This document shows, piece after piece, positions 34,401-42,562 of a stretch of DNA of 64,000 bases. A model generated the notes under the pieces. It did not search any database. It was not told the origin of the DNA and saw only the letters and a list, made by a program, of their open reading frames with translations. Within the stretch, counting starts at the first letter, position 1; each line of letters starts with the position of its first letter. The stretch covers positions 496,001 to 560,000 of the forward strand of contig JAWQJJ010000001.1 of NCBI GenBank assembly GCA_033485155.1. Direction: 5' to 3'. The stretch is from Methanomassiliicoccus sp. (GTDB taxonomy: Archaea; Thermoplasmatota; Thermoplasmata; Methanomassiliicoccales; Methanomassiliicoccaceae). The position numbers were made by a program, and so were the translations under genes.

Positions 34401-35565
34401 GGCGGCGGACGAGGTCGGCATAAATTACAACACTCCCACAGTCCTCCGCCTCACCTCGGATAGGTTGGCGGAGGGCGAAGTGGTGTGCACTGAGGATGCC
34501 GCCCGCATGCAGGGGGCGATGAGGGCCGGTGACCTGGTGCTGTGCGGCACCATAAATGAGGTCCTGAAGAGCGCCCGGACGCTCAATGTCGGCACCGGGG
34601 CCTTCGCCGACGGCCTCATAATCGACGAGGCCAGCATGATGGTCTTCGCCGACTTCCTGGCGCTGACAACGCTGGTCGCCGAGGACGGGGAGATGATGCT
34701 GGCAGGGGACCACATGCAGCTGGCCCCCATCACCGCCCACGACTGGGAGGACGAGACCAGGGAGCAGGTGCTCCGCCTCACGCCTCATCAGAGTGCCTAC
34801 AGGACCGTCAACGATCTTGCCTCTCGGACCCCTCCCGGAGCCATAGGGCGCTCCGCTCTCAGCATCACCTACCGCCTCACCCCTGAGCTCACTCACCTGA
34901 TCTCCGGAGTGTATAGCGGAGAAGGGGTCGACCTGAGGTCGTGGAAGGGCCAGGACCCCAAAGCCGGCAACATCGCCTCGCTTGGAGATCTTTGGAAGAA
35001 TAGAGGCGTCTTCCTCGTCGTCCACGACGAGGCGGGCTCCAAGAAGAGCAACGATTTCGAAAGCCAGCTGATCCGCGACATCATGGCCTCGAGAGGGGTC
35101 GAGGAGCACGAGGTGCGTCCCAGGACAGTGTCGGTCATCACCCCGCACCGGGCGCAGCGCGGCTTGCTCAAGAACACCTTGAACCCCGCGTTCGGGTATC
35201 ATATTAAGCTCATCGACACCGTGGAGCGCCTGCAGGGCGGGGAGTGCGAGACCATAATAGTGTCCGGGACCCAGAGCGACACGGGAACTATAAGCAACAA
35301 CGCCGAGTTCATACTCGATCTGAACCGCACCAACGTCATCTTCTCGCGAGCCCAGGAGCGGCTCATCGTGGTGTGCTCCCGCAACCTGCTGGACAGCATG
35401 CCCGCGGACATCGACGACTACGCGTCGGCTTGGTTGTGGAAGCACCTCCGCGCGGTGTGCGACACCACCGTGCTCGAGGTCCCTGGTTACGAGCATCGGG
35501 TGGATGTCCGGGTCCCCGGGAGGTTCTGGGGCACGGTAAAAGGTAAATCGGGAACGATTCGATGA
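31471..35565 (+). CDS. Fe-S PD-(D/E)XK nuclease / RNase H-like / superfamily 1 helicase fusion
   Basis: 1364 residues. The N-terminal Cas4/RecB-like nuclease has the catalytic VECKAS (Glu142, Lys144) with QLSAYR after it, and four cysteines (Cys22, Cys246, Cys249, Cys255) placed as in AddB/Dna2 Fe-S nucleases. A DnaQ/RNase H-like segment follows (FLDVEYDYIEDRLVGLAAHV near 361). The C-terminal third is a Dna2/Upf1-type helicase: GPPGTGKT (924-931), IIDEAS (near 1052), GDHMQLAP and ITPHRAQRG. This is the layout of TM0106-like RecB nuclease-helicases. It likely processes DNA ends or foreign DNA; a stand-alone defence role is possible but not shown. Confidence 0.82.
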   Translation: MSGSKRQVIVTDIGEYINQRECERSFKLRINKAEIARRFPFYGTVRSPLNPILATRGRKRESELRDALAGSMRFLNPGGDQEEVRMAWTTLLQCLADLPAGTDCFAREVEIEGPVGEFSLFGRMDFLILRWEGGVPHLRIVECKASRRDKTYHRIQLSAYRTMVREILERDGLVLGGQRHDDVVLESVVARIDEETNEVQDALTMPSLDLDQEMGDLRSLLAADGPLARIDATALDALSYCLEAKCDACVHAPICLPESARQRRLELIGLDPASVRSMRDAGIHDLDALADLDPRSREARRLRSTVGFSSDLDDLIGRAKARRSTLVDRREGDWEVIAKRHSGPGLLPSHDHNGLRLVRVFLDVEYDYIEDRLVGLAAHVTDSDMALLTPRTEGHVPVPALKETSEDGVERSLRAEEVVRMITSPWSDDVGADDSAEGALLQTFFQDLVAAIVKVGGAGDRPLHFYTWSMGDMDHLIDACSRAGGGALHDLTELLGCRAECRADLEQTIVTPLRDEIEQKVMLGYTGLSPVIASSLSWFGRPRFHWTRQVGGEIVDLSASFRRDIFDFRTKLHTSPEGGWSRRGEPGAVGSYFEVRAHFSSDVSSPYWYAMWGILPEARGRDNMLPRALEDYRRGGTATLISSFLLAKCQALRWLEERLFTTAGIVKPPVPLGRLREIGSRFASRYDIVDASLDFLRLDHHASKTEWLIDAMRSPASRVADGSCLPLRDLGLFHGEDGPHVGGLIDLERYSIDKEVYSASSTIDEGGYVRIVPYSGDIERAPNIGDLLRRGVTAKVDVLVPDADVFEASIYVYSPRGASTEHYILPSHRESMDGARFALAGESLSDFVHSRVDKWLSEHSASRTARWFDPQAPSVPVRAPPSPEAAERWRAVLQRLLLNDRHLDDVQVQACLDGLACTVQLLLGPPGTGKTNTTAAAVMLRLASRPRRKLFFLSASTHTAVDELTGRIRDVLPVFRRAADEVGINYNTPTVLRLTSDRLAEGEVVCTEDAARMQGAMRAGDLVLCGTINEVLKSARTLNVGTGAFADGLIIDEASMMVFADFLALTTLVAEDGEMMLAGDHMQLAPITAHDWEDETREQVLRLTPHQSAYRTVNDLASRTPPGAIGRSALSITYRLTPELTHLISGVYSGEGVDLRSWKGQDPKAGNIASLGDLWKNRGVFLVVHDEAGSKKSNDFESQLIRDIMASRGVEEHEVRPRTVSVITPHRAQRGLLKNTLNPAFGYHIKLIDTVERLQGGECETIIVSGTQSDTGTISNNAEFILDLNRTNVIFSRAQERLIVVCSRNLLDSMPADIDDYASAWLWKHLRAVCDTTVLEVPGYEHRVDVRVPGRFWGTVKGKSGTIR

Positions 35566-35590
35566 TAACACCAACGACGGAGATGGACAA

Positions 35591-36172
35591 ATGAAGATAG
35601 CGATCATCGGGAAGGGCCATGTGGGCAGGGCGATTGGAGCGGGAGTGACGAGAATCGGGCATGAGGTCCGGTACGGTCATCGCGAGCCGGGGGAGCGGCC
35701 CAAGTATGCGGCGGAATGGGGCGAACTGATCGTCCTGGCGGTGCCGTACCATCAGATCAGCAACCTGGTAGAGGACATCGGCTCCCTTATGGAGGACAAG
35801 ATTGTCATCGACGCCACCAACCGCATCGGTCCCAACGGCGAGCCGGTGCCGTGCGGCGACACCTCGGGGGCCGAGGAACTGCAGAAGGCGCTGCCCCTGG
35901 CCAAGGTGGTCAAGGCCTTCAACACCGTGTTCGCCCAGAACCAGGCCACCGGCCATATCGGGGAAAAACAGCTGGCCGGCTTCGTGGCTGGCGATGACCC
36001 CGAGGCCAAGGCCGCCGTCATGTCTCTCCTTAAGGACCTGGGATACGATCCGGTGGACAGTGGCTCGCTCAGGGCGTCCCAGCACCTGGAGGCCATGGGG
36101 CTTCACCTGGTCGGCCTGGGCTACGGACAGAGAATGGGAACGGCCATCGGCTACCAGTTGGCCAAGGGATGA
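35591..36172 (+). CDS. F420:NADP oxidoreductase-like Rossmann protein
   Basis: 193 residues. MKIAIIGKGHVGRAIGAGVT is an NADP-binding Rossmann motif; VLAVPYHQISNLVEDIG and KVVKAFNTVFA follow the pattern of NADPH-dependent F420 reductase (PF03807-type). The length is slightly shorter than the classical enzyme (about 210-225). It may move hydride between F420 or another deazaflavin/flavin and NADP, or act on a different substrate, since many relatives are uncharacterised. It lies 25 bases after the helicase gene and upstream of the cooT promoter. Confidence 0.7.
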   Translation: MKIAIIGKGHVGRAIGAGVTRIGHEVRYGHREPGERPKYAAEWGELIVLAVPYHQISNLVEDIGSLMEDKIVIDATNRIGPNGEPVPCGDTSGAEELQKALPLAKVVKAFNTVFAQNQATGHIGEKQLAGFVAGDDPEAKAAVMSLLKDLGYDPVDSGSLRASQHLEAMGLHLVGLGYGQRMGTAIGYQLAKG

Positions 36173-36181
36173 ACCCACGCC

Positions 36182-36197
36182 CGTGGACTGGTCCACG
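36182..36197. promoter_or_regulatory. Perfect inverted repeat upstream of the coo operon
   Basis: CGTGGAC-TG-GTCCACG, 7-base arms. It lies 10 bases after the upstream stop and 18 bases before the coo TATA box, so it can be an operator or a hairpin ending the previous transcript. Confidence 0.5.
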
Positions 36198-36213
36198 TGA
36201 GGTTGGGAGCATC

Positions 36214-36222
36214 GTTTATAAG
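36214..36222 (+). promoter_or_regulatory. TATA box of the coo operon
   Basis: TTTATAAG centred about 28 bases before the cooT ATG (36246), implying a leaderless or nearly leaderless transcript. Confidence 0.6.
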
Positions 36223-36245
36223 CGTCCCCGCCGTAATAATGTCAC

Positions 36246-36437
36246 ATGTGCGAGTCGACGGTGCTGCTCAAGGAGGATAGCGGTCTGCGTTCGGTCATGG
36301 TCGATGCGGTCAAGGTCGCCATAGATGATCGCGGCTGCGTGTGCATCGACCCGCTGGGACGATCCCTGCCGCTCGATGGAACCCATGTCGTGGAGATCGA
36401 CCTGCGGAGGCACCGGATCATCCTGGAGCGGGCTTGA
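36246..36437 (+). CDS. cooT: CooT-family nickel-binding protein
   Basis: 63 residues starting MCESTVLLKEDSGLRSVMVD. CooT of Rhodospirillum rubrum is a 66-residue homodimer that binds Ni(II) through Cys2, and Cys2 is kept here. The beta-rich pattern and the final VVEIDLRRHRIILE match the family. It overlaps no gene but abuts cooC, whose ATG begins at the base after the stop. It should help supply nickel to the CO dehydrogenase made by the third gene. Confidence 0.85.
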   Translation: MCESTVLLKEDSGLRSVMVDAVKVAIDDRGCVCIDPLGRSLPLDGTHVVEIDLRRHRIILERA

Positions 36438-37229
36438 ATGTCCCTGAAGATCGCCGTTTCCGGTAAGGGAGGGGTGGGAAAGACTACCGTGGCCGTGGTG
36501 CTGGCATCCCAGCTGGCCAGGGAGGGTCGCGATGTCATAGCCGTCGATGCCGACCCCGCATCCTCGATGCCAGCGGCGTTAGGCATCCCGGAAGGGGAGC
36601 GGAAGACCATCGTTCCCTTATCCCAGATGCTCGAACTCATCGAGGAGAGAACGGGAATGAGGCCAGGGGCGGGAACGGGCGGGCTGTACTCGCTGAACCC
36701 CCAGGTCGATGACCTCGCCGATAGATATGCAGTGCGCTGCGCCGACGGGATCAGGCTCCTAGTCTTGGGTACCATTAAGGCGCCCGGAGCCGGCTGCTTC
36801 TGTCCGGAGAGTGCGCTGCTCAAAGCCCTGCTGCGCCATCTGGTGCTCGATGACCAGCACGTGTTGGTGCTGGACATGGAGGCAGGATTGGAACACCTGG
36901 GCAGATCGACCCTGCAAGCGGTGGACCTTCTCCTGGTAGTGGTCGAGCCCGGTCGACGGTCGGTGGACACCGCTTCGCGCGTAGCGGCCATGGCTAGGGA
37001 GCTGGGGGTCCGACAGATCTACGCGGTGCTCAACAAGGTCTCCGCTCCTCAGCAGGAGGTGGAGCTTCGTCGCCTTCTACGAGAGGCATCGCTGGAATGC
37101 CTCGCCGCCATCCCGTTCGACGAGCGGCTGGTGCAGGCTGACCTCTCCGGGCGATCAGTTATGGAGAGCGGGGCCCGGGGAGTTCTGGACGCAGTCGCCG
37201 TGATCAAGGACGAGATGCTTCGCCGGTAG
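36438..37229 (+). CDS. cooC: Nickel-insertion ATPase CooC
   Basis: 263 residues of the MinD/SIMIBI type. The deviant Walker A is GKGGVGKTT (9-17), and the nickel-binding Cys-x-Cys is CFC (Cys120, Cys122), as in characterised CooC1 proteins. VVEPGRRSVDTASRVAAMA is a further family segment. It dimerises with ATP and nickel and loads nickel into the C-cluster of CooS. It directly follows cooT and precedes cooS by 51 bases in one operon. Confidence 0.92.
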   Translation: MSLKIAVSGKGGVGKTTVAVVLASQLAREGRDVIAVDADPASSMPAALGIPEGERKTIVPLSQMLELIEERTGMRPGAGTGGLYSLNPQVDDLADRYAVRCADGIRLLVLGTIKAPGAGCFCPESALLKALLRHLVLDDQHVLVLDMEAGLEHLGRSTLQAVDLLLVVVEPGRRSVDTASRVAAMARELGVRQIYAVLNKVSAPQQEVELRRLLREASLECLAAIPFDERLVQADLSGRSVMESGARGVLDAVAVIKDEMLRR

Positions 37230-37280
37230 GACTGGACCGGGGCGAAGGCCTGTTATACGGGGCGTTGTCAATCGTTTGGC

Positions 37281-39218
37281 ATGAGCGACCAGTACCCCGA
37301 GATCCTGTCCATCGAATGTCTGCGCGTACCCACCAAGCAGCTGAAGCCTGAGGAAGTGGACAAGAAGGCCGAAGATAGGGCGCTGGATCCATCGACCCAG
37401 GAGGTTCTCAAGAAGACCATGCGGGAGGGCACCGAGACGGTATGGGATCGACTGGAGCGCCAGACCCCACACTGCAAGTTCTGCTCCGAGGGGATATCGT
37501 GCCAGAGGTGTGCGATGGGACCCTGCCGGATCATGGGCGGAGACCGCGTCCGGGGGGTCTGCGGCAATGACGCCAACCTCATCGTGGCCAGAAACCTTCT
37601 GGACTGGGTGGCCATGGGATCGGCGGCCCATTCCGACCACGGCCGCGACGTCGTGGAGGCGATGCTCAAGACCTCCCGTGACCAGGCCCCCCATTATGCA
37701 GTGGCCGACGAGGCCAAGCTCCGGAGGATAGCTCAGGAGTATGGCATCGACACATCCGCCCCGGTGAAGAAGATCGCCGAGTCGCTGGCGCTGGCGATGA
37801 TGGACGAGTTCGGCATGCGCAAGGGCGAGCTGCAGATGGCCAACCGTGTCCCGGCGGGTGACCTCGAGCGGTGGAGAGCCACTGACATAATGCCCCGTGG
37901 GATCGACCGCGAGGTGGTCGAGGCGATGCACCGCATCCACATGGGAGTCGGCAACGATCCCTATGGCCTGGTCATGCATGGATTCCGGGCGTCCCTGGCC
38001 GACGGCTGGGGAGGCTCCATGATGGGGACCGAGATATCGGACGTCATGTTCGGCACCCCCGAGCCGAAGCGATCCAGGGTGAACCTGGGGGTCCTCAAGC
38101 ATGACCAGGTAAACATCGCGCTGCACGGCCACAATCCGGTGCTGTCGGAGATGATGGTCAAGGCCGCCGCGCTGCCTGAGCTGGTGGAACGGGCACGGGG
38201 GGTGGGGGCGGCGGGCATCAACCTGGTGGGGCTGTGCTGCACCGGCAATGAATTGCTCATGCGCAAGGGCGTGCCCCAGGCGGGAAACCATCTGGACCAG
38301 GAGCTTACGATCACCACAGGGGCGCTGGAGGCAATGGTCGTGGACTACCAATGTATCTTCCCAACCCTTCCCAACACCGCCGCCTGTTACCACACCAAAG
38401 TCTTCACCACCTCGCCGAAGGCCCACATCACCGGGGCCACCTTCATGGAGATCAGGCCGGAGAACGCTTTCGAGCAGTCCCGCCGCATGTTGGAGGAGGC
38501 CATCGACAACTTCCCCAACCGCATGAAGGAGAAGGTATTCATCCCCGATCGGCCGATGGAAGCCATGGTCGGTTTCTCGGTGGAGGCGATCAAGAACGCC
38601 CTCGGCGGCAGCTTAGGGCCGCTGCTGGACGTGATCAAGGCGGGCAAGGTCCGGGGATGCGTAGGGATCGTCGGATGCAACAACCCTCACATTCGCCACG
38701 ACTACGCCCACGTCACCCTGGCCAGGGAGCTGATCAAGCGGGACATCCTGTGCGTGGAGACTGGTTGCGCGGCCATCGCCAGCGCCAAGGCCGGACTGTT
38801 GCTGCCCGAGTCGATCCAGTACGCGGGGGACGGGCTGAAGGAGGTATGTGGCTCGCTGGGCATCCCCCCCGTCCTGCACATGGGTTCCTGCGTCGACAAC
38901 ACCCGGGTACTGAACCTGGTGGCGGAGCTGGCCCGGGAAGCAGGGGTAACCATCGACCGGCTCCCGGTAGCCGGGGCAGCCCCAGAATGGTATTCCCCCA
39001 AGGCCGTTTCCATCGCCGAGTACTTCGTCGGAAGCGGTGTCAGCGTGGTACTTGGCATCATGCCCCGCATCGGAGGAAGCAGGGTCGTCACCAGGCTGCT
39101 GACCGACACAATCGAGGATAGCATCAAGGCCAAGTTCTGGGTCGAACCAGAACCAAAGAAGGCGGCTGCTCTGATCTATGATCACATCGAGATCAAGCGG
39201 AAGGGGCTGGGATTGTAA
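37281..39218 (+). CDS. cooS: Anaerobic carbon monoxide dehydrogenase catalytic subunit
   Basis: 645 residues, normal for monofunctional Ni,Fe-CODH. The B/D-cluster cysteines are in CKFCSEGISCQRCAMGPCR (Cys65, 68, 74, 77, 82). C-cluster segments include GLCCTGNELLMRKG, GCVGIVGCNNPHIRHDY, VETGCAAIASAKAG and HMGSCVDNTR. It oxidises CO to CO2 with electrons to ferredoxin, or works in reverse. No acetyl-CoA synthase subunit, CooF ferredoxin or hydrogenase is adjacent, so its electron partner must be elsewhere. It is not the Cdh alpha subunit of methanogen ACS, which is longer and carries extra ferredoxin sites. Confidence 0.93.
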   Translation: MSDQYPEILSIECLRVPTKQLKPEEVDKKAEDRALDPSTQEVLKKTMREGTETVWDRLERQTPHCKFCSEGISCQRCAMGPCRIMGGDRVRGVCGNDANLIVARNLLDWVAMGSAAHSDHGRDVVEAMLKTSRDQAPHYAVADEAKLRRIAQEYGIDTSAPVKKIAESLALAMMDEFGMRKGELQMANRVPAGDLERWRATDIMPRGIDREVVEAMHRIHMGVGNDPYGLVMHGFRASLADGWGGSMMGTEISDVMFGTPEPKRSRVNLGVLKHDQVNIALHGHNPVLSEMMVKAAALPELVERARGVGAAGINLVGLCCTGNELLMRKGVPQAGNHLDQELTITTGALEAMVVDYQCIFPTLPNTAACYHTKVFTTSPKAHITGATFMEIRPENAFEQSRRMLEEAIDNFPNRMKEKVFIPDRPMEAMVGFSVEAIKNALGGSLGPLLDVIKAGKVRGCVGIVGCNNPHIRHDYAHVTLARELIKRDILCVETGCAAIASAKAGLLLPESIQYAGDGLKEVCGSLGIPPVLHMGSCVDNTRVLNLVAELAREAGVTIDRLPVAGAAPEWYSPKAVSIAEYFVGSGVSVVLGIMPRIGGSRVVTRLLTDTIEDSIKAKFWVEPEPKKAAALIYDHIEIKRKGLGL

Positions 39219-39331
39219 GGCTCGGGGCTCTGCCCCTTATCTTATCTGAGCTTTGGCGATCTTGGTAAATGAGATCTCAGGCCTGCGGCCCGATCATCCA
39301 CGGGAAGATCGACCGGAGGCCTGGGGAGGGT
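39219..39331. other. Spacer after cooS
   Basis: About 110 bases between cooS and the small zinc-finger gene on the other strand. No clear terminator or other element seen. Confidence 0.3.
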
Positions 39332-39472
39332 TCATCCCTTCTTGTCCTTTTCCTCGGTCGATGGGATGCGTCTCGCTGCGCTTGATTTCTTATAGTTGCT
39401 GTACGCAACGCAACCAGTGCACTTCGATCCAGAGAATTGGAACTGGCAAAAATAGCAGTGCTTGTCGCCCAC
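39332..39472 (-). CDS. Small zinc-finger protein (46 aa), unannotated-type microprotein
   Basis: 46 residues from a GTG at 39472: VGDKHCYFCQFQFSGSKCTG and onward. Cys6, Cys9, Cys18 and Cys21 form Cys-x2-Cys-x8-Cys-x2-Cys, a compact zinc knuckle pair, followed by a basic, Lys-rich tail (RRIPSTEEKDKKG). GGATGGAG precedes the start by 4 bases. The upstream in-frame stop is 16 codons back and contains no other start. The region is less GC-rich than the neighbours. Such one-zinc microproteins are common in archaea; the function is unknown. Confidence 0.5.
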   Translation of the reverse strand: MGDKHCYFCQFQFSGSKCTGCVAYSNYKKSSAARRIPSTEEKDKKG

Positions 39473-39649
39473 GATGCTCCATCCGTATTTGAAAAAGGAA
39501 AAGCCAATGGGGTGTTATCAAAGTTGATGTTCCTATTATCAAATGCAACGTTTTACGATTACGAACACTTTCCGGGAGGTCTGTAAAAAAGTTTTCCACG
39601 TCCCCAGAATATTATACTGGATGATGACATATTTCGAGCGGGACGGGGC
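39473..39649. other. AT-rich spacer
   Basis: Unusually AT-rich for this genome (GAATATTATACTGG near 39605, among others). It probably holds the promoter of the small zinc-finger gene and the 3' end of the nitroreductase transcript. Confidence 0.3.
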
Positions 39650-40396
39650 TCAGGGGCGCTGATGCTCGAGGGTCATCGATGCGATGTAGGCGTACCCCCG
39701 GGGCGTGCTCTCCCCTCCGTCCGGTTGGACCGAGAAGGATGCCGTCATTCCTTCGTGATCGGCGGCAAGCCACATGTGGGCGAGGGCGATGCCGACGTTG
39801 ATGCGGTTCATGCCGTCGGTGACGGCTGAGCGGGCGGCATAAGCATGTATCGTCCCATCCCCGCCAGTGAAGTACCATGACTGGTTGTTCATGCCCGAAG
39901 GAGCGATACGCGCTGCCTCCAGGACCTCGAAGTGGTCGGTTATGTCCGTTATCTCGGAGAGGGAGCGGCGCTTGAAGCCGGAGCGGTCCCGGCGGGTCAC
40001 CTCCCGGGGAGGTCCGAAAGCGAGCATGATCACGAAGTCCAAGCCCGAGAGCTGCCTCATGCCCCGGACCGGTCGGGGGCCTCCCTGCCAGCAGCTGCCA
40101 AGGCCGATGGCCGACAGGAACAGGTCCGCCTGCTGGAGGAGGAAACCTGCATTGGCTTCGAAGCCCGGTTTCTTCTCGGAAAATACTGCCAGGTAATGGG
40201 GGGCGTCGACCTTGAAGATCCCCTTGACCTCCTCGGGCCCCATGAGTCTGAGCTCGGTCCGGATATCCGGGAACAGCGGCCTCATGGTGGCCGTGAAGGC
40301 CACGACCCGGTCCATGGTGGCCACGTCCAGCTTCTCCCGGTCGAACTTCCTCACCGACTTGCGAACGAACATCGCCTCGTACAGTTCCTCGCTCAT
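39650..40396 (-). CDS. Nitroreductase-family flavoprotein
   Basis: 248 residues from MSEELYEAMFVRKSVRKFDR, the classic RxSxR-type FMN-binding start of nitroreductases. AGFLLQQADLFLSAIGLGSCWQGG and ARIAPSGMNNQSWYF are the other FMN/dimer motifs. The usual order is altered: the APSGMNNQ motif, normally near residue 35-40, sits near residue 180, so the protein resembles the two-half or permuted TM-nitroreductase subfamily of anaerobes. Substrate unknown. It faces the spacer before the antiporter gene and is divergent from it. Confidence 0.75.
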   Translation of the reverse strand: MSEELYEAMFVRKSVRKFDREKLDVATMDRVVAFTATMRPLFPDIRTELRLMGPEEVKGIFKVDAPHYLAVFSEKKPGFEANAGFLLQQADLFLSAIGLGSCWQGGPRPVRGMRQLSGLDFVIMLAFGPPREVTRRDRSGFKRRSLSEITDITDHFEVLEAARIAPSGMNNQSWYFTGGDGTIHAYAARSAVTDGMNRINVGIALAHMWLAADHEGMTASFSVQPDGGESTPRGYAYIASMTLEHQRP

Positions 40397-40735
40397 GGCC
40401 CTCACCCCTTACTATCAGAGGTACAATATCAAAAGAACGCATGATCGTAGGCGGCAGCGAGGACCCGGCCGCTATCGGGCTGAAGCCATGCGGCGTATCC
40501 TGTGGCCGTGATATCGATCCGCAGACCGGCAACCTCGCCCTAGGGCCGGGATGCGCCGCGATCGTCCCAGCCAGGGGAGAGTAGCGAATAGTGGAGCCAG
40601 GTCGAAACAAATTAGTAATGATGTGTCATGGATAAGACCAGTGTCGGCACCTGCTGGCGCGGTCACGGCCCCGTAGCCTGCCCTCCCTGGCCAGATGGCG
40701 ACGGGGATGGTGTGGCGGCAGGGATGGGGACGTAG
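40397..40735. other. Intergenic spacer between divergent genes
   Basis: About 340 bases with mixed composition. An AT-rich patch near 40608-40630 may be a promoter of the antiporter. I see no gene or RNA; short frames inside it look random. Confidence 0.35.
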
Positions 40736-42511
40736 ATGGAAGAGACAAGGCTGCTTCTCGATATAACCTTCCTGACCGCCATCGCCGGCATATGCTCCAT
40801 TCTGCTGGTCAAGCTCAAATTCCCCTCCATCATCGGATACCTGGTGGCGGGCATAGTCCTCGGCCCCACCATGCTGCCGGACCTATGGGTGGACAACATC
40901 ACCGTCTTCATCCTCTCCAACATGGGCATCGTTCTCCTGATGTTCTATATCGGGATGGAGCTGAACCTGAAGGAGCTGCGGCGCATCGGCTCGTACACCA
41001 TTGCCGTGGTGACGATCAATATGACCGCCATGGTCATGTTCGGCTTTCTCGTGGGGACCATGCTCCTGGGGCTGGACACGGTGACCTCGATCTTCCTCGG
41101 GGCCATAATATCCGGCACCTCCACCGCCGTGGTGGTGGGGGTGCTGCAGAGCCAGGGCAGGCTGGGGACCAAGGAGTCCAAGCTCGCCATCGGTATCACG
41201 GTCCTGGAGGACATCGGCCAGGTCATCATCCTGACCCTGGCGGCGCCCCTGCTGGTGGGGGAGTCCCCGACCCTCGGCTCCACCCTGAGCATGGTCCTCG
41301 TCATCCTGGTGTTCATCGCCCTGAGCATCGTGCTGGGCATTACCATAATCCCTAGGCTGCTGAACTGGATCGCCCGAAACTATTCCGGGGAAACGCTCCT
41401 CCTCGTCGCCATGGCCCTGTGCTTCGCCATGGCCCTGGCTTCCAGCACGATCGGACTATCCATTGCCATCGGAGCGTTCCTCATGGGGGTGATTGTTTCC
41501 CAGTCCGCCTACGTCTCCGTCCTCAAGTCAAAGATCGAGCCGATGAAGGAGCTGTTCATGGCCGTGTTCTTCATCTCCATCGGGATGCAGATCGACCCCA
41601 CCCTGGTCCTCTCCGGCCTACCTCTCGCTCTGATCATCGCTTCCACTTTCACCCTGGCCAAGATATCGAGCGTCACCCTCGCCTCGTACATCAACGGGAT
41701 GGGAATGCGCTCCAGCTTCAGGGTCGGAGTCAGCCTGGTAGCCATGGGTGAGTTCGCGTTCATCATCGCCAAGACCGCCTTGGACGCAGGGTTGATTGAT
41801 CAGGGCTTCTACTCCTCGGTGTTCGGGGCGGCCCTCATCACCATGGTCCTTCTGCCGGTCCTGTCCCGCCACTCCGACCGCCTCTACGACCGCCTCGTCC
41901 GTTGTGTACCTCAGAAGGCGATGTATTCGTTATTGAGGTTCAACAAGTTCAAGGATGAAGCGGGGAAGCGCTTCGAAGCCTCGGCGGAGATAAGGAAGAA
42001 GGCCAAGTCCGAGCTCCTCCTGCTGTCCCTGGACCTGGTGGTCATCATCAGCGTCATGCTGCTGGTCAACCTCCTGTCGACCATGAGCGAGGAGCTGAAG
42101 GATGCGGCTCAGGGATTCCACATCCTGCCGATTCTCCTCCTCTTCCTGGTCGGCCTGATCATCATCACCCCGGCGGTGTTCAACACCATGATGAGCGTCC
42201 GGCGGATGGCCGCCATGATGACCCGAGGGGCGCCGGGGGAGGCCAAGGGCAGCCCGACCGCCACCTACCGCCTGGTGCGGAACCTGGGGGATATGGCCCT
42301 GGCGATGGTGCTGATCCTGTTGTTCGCCCCCTTCGTGACCGAGTTCGGGGTCGGGATGTACCCCGCTCTGATTTTCCTCCTCATGACCTGGATGGTCATC
42401 CTCTATCTGGTCTGGAACCGCTACAAGAGAGTGTATGAACGGGTGCGCTCCACGATCAACTTGAACATCGTGAACCCCGAGGACGAGGATGAGATCAAGG
42501 ATGCACGATGA
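40736..42511 (+). CDS. CPA2-type cation/proton antiporter (KefB/NapA-like)
   Basis: 591 residues. Residues 1-390 form the antiporter core: LKFPSIIGYLVAGIVLGPTM, MFYIGMELNLKELRRIG, GAIISGTSTAVVVGVL, ITVLEDIGQVIILTL with the ED pair of the CPA2 ion site, and FFISIGMQIDP. Instead of a cytosolic TrkA-N domain the C-terminal third has two or three more membrane helices (SLDLVVIISVMLLVNLL, GFHILPILLLFLVGLIII, LALVLILLFAPF) and a charged tail. It would exchange K+ or Na+ for protons. No gating partner is adjacent. Confidence 0.82.
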   Translation: MEETRLLLDITFLTAIAGICSILLVKLKFPSIIGYLVAGIVLGPTMLPDLWVDNITVFILSNMGIVLLMFYIGMELNLKELRRIGSYTIAVVTINMTAMVMFGFLVGTMLLGLDTVTSIFLGAIISGTSTAVVVGVLQSQGRLGTKESKLAIGITVLEDIGQVIILTLAAPLLVGESPTLGSTLSMVLVILVFIALSIVLGITIIPRLLNWIARNYSGETLLLVAMALCFAMALASSTIGLSIAIGAFLMGVIVSQSAYVSVLKSKIEPMKELFMAVFFISIGMQIDPTLVLSGLPLALIIASTFTLAKISSVTLASYINGMGMRSSFRVGVSLVAMGEFAFIIAKTALDAGLIDQGFYSSVFGAALITMVLLPVLSRHSDRLYDRLVRCVPQKAMYSLLRFNKFKDEAGKRFEASAEIRKKAKSELLLLSLDLVVIISVMLLVNLLSTMSEELKDAAQGFHILPILLLFLVGLIIITPAVFNTMMSVRRMAAMMTRGAPGEAKGSPTATYRLVRNLGDMALAMVLILLFAPFVTEFGVGMYPALIFLLMTWMVILYLVWNRYKRVYERVRSTINLNIVNPEDEDEIKDAR

Positions 42512-42562
42512 CCACTGCCTTTTCGGTCATGGTTTGAAGTAGCCAATGTCCATTTCCTAGGC

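Noticed and set aside
37155-38426. 423-residue open frame opposite cooS
   Set aside because: CooS motifs on the plus strand are complete; the opposite frame shows no domain.
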